Shown one piece after another: positions 41,098 through 47,938 of a stretch of DNA of 47,938 bases. The position numbers were made by a program, and so were the translations under genes. Under the pieces are notes generated by a model, which was given only the letters and a program-made list of their open reading frames with translations, did not search any database and had not been told where the DNA came from. The stretch spans positions 1-47,938 of the forward strand of contig DATFJU010000023.1 of assembly GCA_035269015.1 (NCBI GenBank), in the 5' to 3' direction. How positions within the stretch are numbered: position 1 is the stretch's first letter; each line of letters begins with the position of its first letter. Origin of the DNA: JAIPJO01 sp035269015 (GTDB lineage Bacteria; Patescibacteriota; Patescibacteriia; Patescibacteriales; UBA12465).

Positions 41098-42010
41098 ACG
41101 TCTGTGTCCCTATCTATTAGTAATAATAGATATAGTACTCGGCTAATAACGGTGAAACCCTTTGTCTGCACTTAGGAGTAAGTGTAGAGGTAAGATGAAG
41201 GGCAATACCGTGGGAAGTTAAAAGGTCATAATCATAAAACTTATGATGTTAAGTAAAAGGCAAAAGCATATTATTTATGGAATTATCCTGGGTGATGGCT
41301 ATTTGCAGGCTACAGGCCAAAAGAATGCTAGACTTCGCGTCGAACATTCTGCAAAACAAAAACATTATATCGATTGGATATATGATCACTTAAATAACGT
41401 TTTTACTAATGAACCAAAATATATTGTTAGGAAACACCCAAAAACTAAAAGATATTATGATTATTACAGATTACAGAGTAATTCTTCACCTGTTTTTGGA
41501 AAACTTCAAAGGGCTTTCTATGAGTCTAAAGAAAAATATATACCTGATAATATTTCCAAATATCTACAAACTAATTTAACATTAGCTGTCTGGTATATGG
41601 ATGATGGTTTTTATTACAGTAAAGACAAATCTGCTCATTTCTATTTACCTTTAGTAGATAGCAAGAGTCAAAAAAATCTCCTTAAATGTTTAAAGGATAA
41701 CTATGGTTTGGAAGGCAAAATATATTGTTGTCCAGATCGTAAAGCCTGTCAATTAAATTTAAGAGGAGAAAACAAAGATAATTTATTTAGTTTAATTAAA
41801 CCTTATATATTAAAAGGATTTAATTACAAACTACCTTTTAACCCCGTATCGACTGAGAGCGAGAAATAATTCAGATTATTGAGCTCGAAATATTAGTGTT
41901 AGCGCTAATATTATATGCCGTGCTCCTGAAATATAATTTCAGGATGAAGATATAGTCAGTGCCTAAAGCAATTTAGGATTATATTGCAAAAAGAAAGAGC
42001 AATACATACG
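41098..42010 (+). other. Group I intron in 23S at position L2449, with homing endonuclease
   Basis: This 913-nt insertion splits CTCTGGGGAT from AACAGGCTAG, between the equivalents of E. coli U2449 and A2450, beside the peptidyl-transferase A2451. The 5' exon ends in U and the intron ends in G. A typical group I string, GAAGATATAGTC (41946-41957), fits the 3' part of P7, and the 5' part has CGGTGAAACCC and GGGCAATACCG pairings. A LAGLIDADG gene fills the middle. Confidence 0.88.
41243..41869 (+). CDS. LAGLIDADG homing endonuclease, intron-encoded
   Basis: This 208-residue double-motif LAGLIDADG nuclease would cut intronless 23S genes at the L2449 site and so spread the intron. Motif 1 is IIYGIILGDGYL (near 10-21) and motif 2 is LTLAVWYMDDGFY (near 111-123); each keeps its catalytic acidic residue. 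Sequence and spacing fit the LAGLIDADG_2-type family. It is intact, with no frameshift, so homing may still be active. Start is ATG 41243, with ATG 41246 as an alternative. The stop lies about 140 nt before the intron's 3' end. Confidence 0.93.
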   Translation: MMLSKRQKHIIYGIILGDGYLQATGQKNARLRVEHSAKQKHYIDWIYDHLNNVFTNEPKYIVRKHPKTKRYYDYYRLQSNSSPVFGKLQRAFYESKEKYIPDNISKYLQTNLTLAVWYMDDGFYYSKDKSAHFYLPLVDSKSQKNLLKCLKDNYGLEGKIYCCPDRKACQLNLRGENKDNLFSLIKPYILKGFNYKLPFNPVSTESEK

Positions 42011-42054
42011 AACAGGCTAGTCCCGCCCAAGCGTCCACAGCGACGGCGGGGTTC

Positions 42055-42087
<33 letters not shown>

Positions 42088-42097
42088 GTGAAGAAGC

Positions 42098-42150
<53 letters not shown>

Positions 42151-42516
42151 CCGTCGTAAGACAGGTCGGTCTCCTATCCACTATGATCGCGGAAACTTGA
42201 GGAGTCCCTTCCCTAGTACGAGAGGACCGGGAAGGACGAAGCTCTAGTGTACCAGCTGTTCCACCAGGGGCATTGCTGGGTAGCTACCTTCGGTTAGGAT
42301 AAGCGCTGAAAGCATATAAGCGCGAAGCCGTCTCCAAGATTAGGTTTCATAGGTTGGTCAGAGAATATGACTTTGATAGGCTCTAGGTGTAAGTGTAGTA
42401 ATACACTCAGCCGAGGAGTACTAATAAACCGTTTGATTTTCCCACACTTTTGTGTTGAAGAGAAAATTTTATTGAACTTGTTAATTGTTTTTCAGCATAT
42501 AGAAAAAGACGCCATC

Positions 42517-42636
42517 GTTCTGGTGGTTCTAGCGAAGGGGTTACACCTGACTTCCATCCCGAACTCAGAAGTTAAGCCCTTCAGCGCCGATGATACTTGG
42601 GTTTTGTACCTTGGGAAAGTAGGCCGCCGCCAGAAC
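42517..42636 (+). rRNA. rrf: 5S ribosomal RNA
   Basis: GTTCTGGTGG pairs with the 3' CCGCCAGAAC. Conserved 5S segments lie between: CCTGACTTCCATCCCGAACTC, AGAAGTTAAGCCC and GATGATACTTGGG, read as separate loops. The length is 120 nt. It lies 71 bp after 23S, so the two are cotranscribed. Confidence 0.95.
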
Positions 42637-42650
42637 AATGGCGTTTTTTT
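42637..42650 (+). terminator. Terminator after 5S
   Basis: ATGGCG just after 5S pairs with CGCCAT just before it (42510), extending the 5S stem, and is followed by seven T residues. One structure may serve processing and termination. Confidence 0.7.
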
Positions 42651-42739
42651 GTACCCAAAAAATATTTTTAGATTAATAATAATAGTTTATTTTTATCTTC
42701 AAAAATGTTAATATGTATAATATATAAGTAATGTTTATT

Positions 42740-44110
42740 ATGCCTATTAAAGCATCCATATCAGGAATAAGAGGAACCATTGATGATAATGATGGCCTTA
42801 GACCCGATGTAATAAGTCAATATGTATTAGCCTATGGCACTTGGCTTTTAAATAATTTTGATTATAATTTAACAGTAATTTTAGCAAGAGATTCTAGACC
42901 ATCAGGAGAATTAATTAATAATATTGTAAAAGGAACCTTAAATTATTTAGGTATTAAAGTAATTGATTTAGGTCTTGTTAGCACTCCTACTGCTGAAATA
43001 GCTGTATTAGAGTTTAAAGCTCAGGGATCTATAATCATTACCGCTAGCCATAATCCTAGTAACTGGAATGCTCTTAAATTATTAAACGAAAAAGGAGAGT
43101 TTTTAAATTCTGACAGCATGAATGATGTTTTAGAAATATTTACAAGCAAGAAATTTCATAAAGGAGAAAATAAAGAAGTATTAAATAAAGTAATAGTTGA
43201 TTTTAATAGTATTAACATTAAGAAAATATTAGAACTAAAAGCAGTCTCTAAAGAAACTATAAAAAAAGCAAATTTTAAAGTAGTGGTTGATGGTATTAAT
43301 TCAGTTGGTGGTCCAGCAGTAGTTCAACTGCTTAAAGCTTTAGGTGTAAATAATATTGTTAAATTGAATTGTGATAATAGTGGTGATTTTAATCATAGTC
43401 CTGAGCCTTTAGCGGAGAATTTATCAGAGTTAGCTTTGGTGGTAAAAAATGAAAAAGCTGATATAGGTTTAGCTGTCGACCCTGATGGTGACAGGTTAGC
43501 TATTGTTTGTCAGGATGGTAGTTTTTTAGGTGAGGAATATACTTTAGTAGCGGTAGCAGACTATATTTTATCTCAATTTGGTTCTGGCAATACAGTTTCT
43601 AATTTATCTTCTTCTCGCGCTTTAGCAGATGTTACTAATAAATATAATGGTCAACATTTTTCAGCAAAAGTTGGAGAGATAAATGTAGTTGAAAAGATGA
43701 AAGAAGAAGGGGCTGTTATTGGTGGTGAGGGTAATGGTGGCGTTATATATCCAGCGCTGCATTATGGTAGAGATGCTTTAGTGGGAGTGGCTTTGTTTCT
43801 AAATTATTTAGCTATATTAGATAAACCATGTTCATTTTTTAAAGACTATTTGCCTAAGTATTATTTAATGAAGTATAAAGTAGAATTGAAAGAAGGTGAC
43901 AAGATTGAAAATGTTTTTGAAAAAGTAAAGGCTTATTTTAGTGAAACTAAAGTTAATCAAGTAGATGGCTTGAAATTGGATTTTGAAAATTCCTGGGTCC
44001 ATTTAAGGGCTTCAAACACTGAACCAATTATTAGACTATATATTGAAGGAAAAACAAAAAAGATGTGTAATGATTTATATAGAAAAGTATTAAATATAAT
44101 TGAAAAATAA
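42740..44110 (+). CDS. Phosphohexomutase (phosphoglucosamine/phosphomannomutase family)
   Basis: This enzyme moves phosphate between C1 and C6 of a hexose phosphate. It has the N-terminal ISGIRGTI, the phosphoserine loop ITASHNPSNWNALK (Ser near 103), and metal loop DPDGDRLAI (near 247). The sugar loop is GEGNGGVIYP and the phosphate-binding loop is RASNTEPIIRLY. Its 457 residues are typical. The specificity (GlcN, Man or Glc) is not certain; the next gene is a GlmU-like nucleotidyltransferase, favouring an amino-sugar route. I start at ATG 42740 (MPIKAS); ATG 42731 would add three residues. Confidence 0.88.
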   Translation: MPIKASISGIRGTIDDNDGLRPDVISQYVLAYGTWLLNNFDYNLTVILARDSRPSGELINNIVKGTLNYLGIKVIDLGLVSTPTAEIAVLEFKAQGSIIITASHNPSNWNALKLLNEKGEFLNSDSMNDVLEIFTSKKFHKGENKEVLNKVIVDFNSINIKKILELKAVSKETIKKANFKVVVDGINSVGGPAVVQLLKALGVNNIVKLNCDNSGDFNHSPEPLAENLSELALVVKNEKADIGLAVDPDGDRLAIVCQDGSFLGEEYTLVAVADYILSQFGSGNTVSNLSSSRALADVTNKYNGQHFSAKVGEINVVEKMKEEGAVIGGEGNGGVIYPALHYGRDALVGVALFLNYLAILDKPCSFFKDYLPKYYLMKYKVELKEGDKIENVFEKVKAYFSETKVNQVDGLKLDFENSWVHLRASNTEPIIRLYIEGKTKKMCNDLYRKVLNIIEK

Positions 44111-44150
44111 TTAATATAAAAAGTAAAATAAGAAATTAATAACATTTTAT

Positions 44151-44888
44151 ATGACTGATATTATTATCTTAGCAGCAGGCAAAGGCACAAGAATGAATAG
44201 TAATTTACCTAAGGTACTTGTACCATTACAGGAAAGGCCAATGATTCATTATTTATTGGATTCAATTGTAAAAAGTAATATAAATACTAAACCAATTATT
44301 GTGGTTTCTCCTGATAATCATGAGCAAATGCAAGAAGCATTAAAAGAATATGACGTTAGATTTGTAGTGCAGGACAGACAACTAGGCACTGGACATGCAG
44401 TATTTAGTGCTAAAGATGAGAGTTCAGCAGATAAAACTTTGGTACTATATGGAGATCATCCCTTTCTTAGTTCTGAATCTATTAATAATTTTGTGAGTAA
44501 AGACGTCGAAGCACTTAATTTAATGTCAGTAAAAGTAGATGATTTTAGTGCTTGGAAAAAGGCTTTTTATCATTGGGGACGTTTATTTAGAGATGAAAAT
44601 AATAAGTTAGAAAAAATTGTAGAATTTAAAGATGCTAGTGAATCAGAAAAAGAAATAACGGAAGTTAATCCAGCCATGTTTATTTTTAATTCTTCATGGC
44701 TTTGGGAAAATATTAGTAATTTAGATAATAAAAATAAACAGGAAGAATACTATCTCACTGATTTAGTGTCTTCAGCCTTTAAACAAGGTACTGAGATAAA
44801 AACCATTCAAATAGACGCTAAAGAAGCAATAGGAATCAACAGTTTAGAAGAGTTAGAAATAGCTGAAAAATTAATTTTAGATACTTAA
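44151..44888 (+). CDS. Sugar nucleotidyltransferase, GlmU N-terminal domain-like
   Basis: This 245-residue NTP-transferase starts with the signature IIILAAGKGTRMNSNLPKVLVPL and has GTGHAVFSA and YGDHPFL, the metal-binding region. The later EVNPAMFIFNSSWLW region also fits the GlmU pyrophosphorylase domain. The C-terminal left-handed beta-helix acetyltransferase of bifunctional GlmU is absent, so this would make only the nucleotidyl transfer step. It lies 40 bp after the mutase, so the two probably work in sequence towards UDP-GlcNAc or a related sugar. Confidence 0.83.
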   Translation: MTDIIILAAGKGTRMNSNLPKVLVPLQERPMIHYLLDSIVKSNINTKPIIVVSPDNHEQMQEALKEYDVRFVVQDRQLGTGHAVFSAKDESSADKTLVLYGDHPFLSSESINNFVSKDVEALNLMSVKVDDFSAWKKAFYHWGRLFRDENNKLEKIVEFKDASESEKEITEVNPAMFIFNSSWLWENISNLDNKNKQEEYYLTDLVSSAFKQGTEIKTIQIDAKEAIGINSLEELEIAEKLILDT

Positions 44889-44899
44889 ATTGATAAAAT

Positions 44900-45895
44900 A
44901 TGAAGATAAAGTTTTTTGAAATAAAAGGATGGGAGAAAAAACACTTACAGGCTTCTTTAAAAGAGCATGACTTATTTTTTTATAAAGAACCATTAACTGA
45001 GAATAATATATCACTAGCTAAAGATGCAGATATTATTTCTGTATTTATTTATTCTAAAATAAACAAAAAAGTTTTAAATAGTCTTAAAAATCTAAAGTTA
45101 ATTTGTACTAGATCAACAGGCTATGACCATATAAGTATTGGTATTGCTAAAAAAAATAACGTTCGTGTTTGTAATATTCCTTCTTATGGAGAGAATACTG
45201 TAGCTGAGCACACCTTTGCTTTAATATTGGCATTATCTAGAAATATTCATAAGTCTTATGTAAAAATACTAAGAAATGATTTTTCTTTAGAAGGTTTAAT
45301 GGGTTTTGATTTAAAAAATAAAACTTTAGGAGTCGTAGGCGCCGGTAAAATAGGTTTACATGTAATTAGAATAGCTAAAAGTTTTGGTATGAATGTGGTA
45401 GCTTTTGATGTTAATGAAGATAACTTTATTTCTGAGGTTTTAGATTTTAAATATGTTGGTTTTAAAGAATTACTAAAAAAATCAGATATAGTTTCTTTAC
45501 ATGCTCCTCATAATGAAAAAACTCATCATATGATAAATAAAGATACTGTTAAATTAATGAAAAGGGGTAGTTTTATAATTAATACTTCCAGAGGTGGTTT
45601 AATTGACCTTGATGCTCTTATAATGGGTTTAGACAAAAATATAATAGCTGGAGCAGGGTTAGATGTTATTGAAGGTGAGGAATTTATTAAAGAAGAAAAG
45701 CAATTATTGTATGATTCTGAAAAAGCAGAGTCCGCTTTAACTTTAGCAAAGGATCATATACTATTTGATAATGAAAAAGTTATCTTTACCCCTCACATTG
45801 CTTTTTATAGTCATGAAGCACTGCTTAGAATATTAAAGCAAACTAGTGAAAATATCAAAGCTTTTGTTAAAGGCAATAATTTTAATAAATTATAG
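44900..45895 (+). CDS. D-isomer-specific 2-hydroxyacid dehydrogenase
   Basis: This 331-residue NAD-dependent enzyme is of the D-lactate dehydrogenase type. The Rossmann loop is TLGVVGAGKIGLHVIRIAKSFG (near 142-163). The catalytic Arg lies in INTSRGGLIDLDAL, the Glu in GLDVIEGEEF, and the His in FTPHIAFYSHEA. Substrate may be pyruvate/D-lactate, which would help redox balance in a fermenter. It lies 11 bp after the nucleotidyltransferase gene and 2 bp before the endonuclease gene. Confidence 0.88.
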   Translation: MKIKFFEIKGWEKKHLQASLKEHDLFFYKEPLTENNISLAKDADIISVFIYSKINKKVLNSLKNLKLICTRSTGYDHISIGIAKKNNVRVCNIPSYGENTVAEHTFALILALSRNIHKSYVKILRNDFSLEGLMGFDLKNKTLGVVGAGKIGLHVIRIAKSFGMNVVAFDVNEDNFISEVLDFKYVGFKELLKKSDIVSLHAPHNEKTHHMINKDTVKLMKRGSFIINTSRGGLIDLDALIMGLDKNIIAGAGLDVIEGEEFIKEEKQLLYDSEKAESALTLAKDHILFDNEKVIFTPHIAFYSHEALLRILKQTSENIKAFVKGNNFNKL

Positions 45896-45897
45896 TT

Positions 45898-47148
45898 ATG
45901 AGAAAAGTCTTAGACTTACATATTCACTCTCGCTATTCAAGAGCTTGCTCACCTGAATTAACTTTGCCAAATATTGCTAGTGTTGCTCAAAAAAAAGGGG
46001 TGAATATAGTTGCTACAGGAGATTTTACCTATCCGCAGTGGTATAAGCATATACAGGCAGAGTTAGAAGAAGTAAATAATTCAGGTTTGTATAGACTAAG
46101 AAAAAGTAAGAATATAAAAACATTGTTTATATTAGCTACAGAGCTATCATTGGTATATAAAGATGAAGGAAAGACTAGAAGAATTCATATAATGGTGCAA
46201 GCTCCTAATTTGGAGGCAGTGAAAGAATTGAATGAATATTTAGATAAAAGATATAATATTCGTTCTGATGGTAGACCAATTCTTGGTATGAGTGCAGTAG
46301 ATTTAGTAAAACTATGTCTTAATATTCATCCTAGGTTTCTTATATATCCAGCTCATATTTGGACTCCTTGGTACGCCGTATTTGGTTCTAAGTCTGGTTT
46401 TGACAGTATAAAGCAGTGTTTTAAAGACCAAACTAAGCATATTTATGCTTATGAAACTGGATTATCTTCTGACCCAGAAATGAATTGGCGTGTATCATCT
46501 TTAGATAATTTAAGTATATTATCAAGCTCTGACGCCCACAGTTTGCCAAATATTGGTAGAGAAGCTAATGTCATGGATTTAAATGAAGTTACATATAATG
46601 AAATATATGAAGCGATAAAAAATAAGGATTTAAGTAAATTAAAATATACTATTGAATTCTACCCTGAAGAAGGTATGTATTATTTTGATGGACATAGAAA
46701 TTGCAATTTTAGTGCTATGCCTCAAGAAACTAAAAAGTTAAAAGGAATATGTCCTAAGTGTAAAAAACCTTTAGTTTTGGGAGTATTATATAGAGTAGAA
46801 AACTTAGCTGATAGAGATAAAGGCTATAGACCCCAAAATAGTCAGGGTTATAAGAAATTAATTGAACTTGATAAAATAATTGCCGAGGTTTTAAATATAA
46901 AAAGTAGGAAGTCAATTAAGGTTCAAACTATATATAAAAAAATGATTGAGTCTTTAGGCTCAGAATTAGATATACTTTTAGAAATTAAAATAAATAAAAT
47001 CAAAAAAGAATTTGGCGATAATATTGCTTTAGCAGTAAATAGAGTGAGAAAAGGAAATTTAATAATTAAACCAGGTTTTGATGGTAAATATGGTGAGATA
47101 AGGATTTTTTCTGATAAAGAAAAGAAAAAATTAACTAAATTATTATAA
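45898..47148 (+). CDS. Endonuclease Q-like PHP-domain repair nuclease
   Basis: This 416-residue protein matches EndoQ, which cuts 5' of deaminated bases such as uracil and hypoxanthine. The PHP domain has LDLHIHSRYSRACSPE (metal His near 7-9), ATGDFTYPQW, AHIWTPWYAVFG and SSSDAHSLPNIGREAN. A zinc-ribbon segment follows, with Cys in RNCNFSA and a CPKC pair near 287-290. A helical C-terminus ends it. Such proteins are sometimes mislabelled as UvrD helicases, but no helicase motif is present. EndoQ is best known from Thermococcales and sparsely from bacteria. Confidence 0.85.
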   Translation: MRKVLDLHIHSRYSRACSPELTLPNIASVAQKKGVNIVATGDFTYPQWYKHIQAELEEVNNSGLYRLRKSKNIKTLFILATELSLVYKDEGKTRRIHIMVQAPNLEAVKELNEYLDKRYNIRSDGRPILGMSAVDLVKLCLNIHPRFLIYPAHIWTPWYAVFGSKSGFDSIKQCFKDQTKHIYAYETGLSSDPEMNWRVSSLDNLSILSSSDAHSLPNIGREANVMDLNEVTYNEIYEAIKNKDLSKLKYTIEFYPEEGMYYFDGHRNCNFSAMPQETKKLKGICPKCKKPLVLGVLYRVENLADRDKGYRPQNSQGYKKLIELDKIIAEVLNIKSRKSIKVQTIYKKMIESLGSELDILLEIKINKIKKEFGDNIALAVNRVRKGNLIIKPGFDGKYGEIRIFSDKEKKKLTKLL

Positions 47149-47149
47149 T

Positions 47150-47662
47150 ATGATAAAAAGCAACATATTTTATTTATTTCTAGTAGCTGTTTTTTTAACT
47201 TTAAGCGCTCTTTCTTTTTATTGGTTTAATAATGTTGATAATTATACCAACACTCACAGCGCTAAGGGAAATGCTATACTTGAAAGTAGTGTTAATGTTT
47301 GGCATAAGTTTAATGCTATATTAAGTTTCTTGGATATAATTGGTGATAATTCAAATAATCAAAATGATTATAAAGATATTGATATGCTTGATAATCCTAT
47401 AGAAAAGGGAGCGAAGCTTGCTAGCACTTTGGAAATAAATGAAGAAATAAAAAACGAAAATAAAAGTGAAGAACAGGAGGCGACTACAAAGAGTGTTAAT
47501 GATATTATTGAAGAAAAAAGTATTAAAGAAAAAGAATGGTATAAAAATTCTAATAATTGGCTATCAAAAAAAGGCTTCTATGCTTTTAAAAAGGAGAATA
47601 CTTTAGAGCTAGGTTGGCAAAATTCTCAGGGTAAAACATATAGTATAAACATACCTTATTAG
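47150..47662 (+). CDS. Hypothetical single-pass membrane protein
   Basis: This 170-residue protein has one N-terminal membrane helix (IFYLFLVAVFLTLSALSFYWF). The rest is an extracytoplasmic, acidic, Asn/Glu-rich and probably disordered region. A short ordered end follows (NNWLSKKGFYAFKKENTLELGW, then YSINIPY). It starts 1 bp after the EndoQ-like gene. I recognise no family. Confidence 0.75.
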   Translation: MIKSNIFYLFLVAVFLTLSALSFYWFNNVDNYTNTHSAKGNAILESSVNVWHKFNAILSFLDIIGDNSNNQNDYKDIDMLDNPIEKGAKLASTLEINEEIKNENKSEEQEATTKSVNDIIEEKSIKEKEWYKNSNNWLSKKGFYAFKKENTLELGWQNSQGKTYSINIPY

Positions 47663-47750
47663 TTTTACTAATCATCTAAAGCAGTGTATAATAATATTAG
47701 AATTTTTTTAACGTTTTATCATCTTAATTAATTATAATTAACTTATATTT

Positions 47751-47938
47751 ATGATATTCGATGCTTTATCAATAATAGTTTATAATACAGGGCTGGTAAT
47801 TGAGTATATTGGTATTTTTGTGGTAGTGGCGGCGGTAATTTCAGCTTTATATATGTTATTTTTTGCTGGTTTTAGTAAAGATTATATTAGGATAAAATTT
47901 GCTAGAAATGTAATGTTTGGTATTGAATTTATTATCGC
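47751..47938 (+). CDS. DUF1622-like membrane protein, 3'-truncated
   Basis: The reading frame is open from ATG 47751 to the window edge, 62 complete codons. It encodes a membrane helix (YIGIFVVVAAVISALYMLFF) followed by YIRIKFARNVMFGIEFII. The spacing of an early helix, an R-containing loop and a Leu/Glu-Phe second helix resembles DUF1622 proteins. An AT-rich 88-bp leader precedes it. Confidence 0.6.
   Translation, partial: MIFDALSIIVYNTGLVIEYIGIFVVVAAVISALYMLFFAGFSKDYIRIKFARNVMFGIEFII

Noticed and set aside
42367..42711. Open frame of 114 codons over the end of 23S and the 5S gene
   Set aside because: It lies across conserved rRNA sequence and terminal helices and shows no protein family signal.

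Overview
The window looks like a chromosome segment from a small-genome member of the Candidate Phyla Radiation (Patescibacteria). The genes are AT-rich and tightly packed. The 23S rRNA gene carries two group I introns and has no 16S gene beside it. Ribonucleotide reduction is by a B12-dependent class II enzyme with an adenosyltransferase. Most genes start a few bases after an A/T-rich leader with no Shine-Dalgarno sequence. The standard code fits: TGA ends the Nudix gene and no ORF is interrupted. I cannot assign a phylum or genus from sequence alone.

Layout. 1-2188: end of trigger factor, smpB with the tmRNA gene 5 bp behind it, tRNA-Leu(UAA) and tRNA-Gly(GCC). 2169-13683: a composite integrated element in the 3' end of tRNA-Gly. 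Three copies of the 22-bp tRNA 3' end (2169, 12574, 13662) delimit a 10.4-kb element and a 1.1-kb satellite. The large element has integrase, excisionase, an HUH replication initiator, a type III restriction-modification locus with an AlbA/HATPase-type protein inserted, two tiny ORFs and a HEPN-like protein. The satellite carries one gene, a lysozyme-inhibitor-like MliC-META fusion. Arrays of 11-bp direct repeats lie 107-120 bp inside each att core and are probably integrase arm sites.

13783-16632: an ArsR-regulated cluster (thioredoxin, CSC-type permease, ArsF-like lipoprotein, ArsG/CcdA-like transporter) with two matching palindromic operators. 16698-20136: a ROK sugar kinase overlapping a TreT-like glycosyltransferase, then an MFS transporter. 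20209-23782: an apparent NrdR-controlled B12 unit, with two NrdR boxes over a promoter ahead of an ECF S-component-like protein, nrdJ and the cobalamin adenosyltransferase. 23863-28839: Nudix, infC-rpmI-rplT, secG, a membrane-anchored peptide-binding protein and an AlkD-like protein. 28926-37831: RNase J, DedA, ribosomal protein S1, FtsH, L32, NusB, RNase III and PilT.

37896-42650: the rRNA unit, with a consensus promoter, an intrinsic terminator inside the leader, a boxA-like site, 23S rRNA interrupted after positions equivalent to E. coli U1931 and U2449, and 5S rRNA. 42740-47938: a hexose-phosphate mutase and sugar nucleotidyltransferase pair, a 2-hydroxyacid dehydrogenase, an endonuclease Q-like repair nuclease, an unknown membrane protein and a truncated DUF1622-like protein.

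All calls come from reading the sequence and recalling family signatures. No database search was run.
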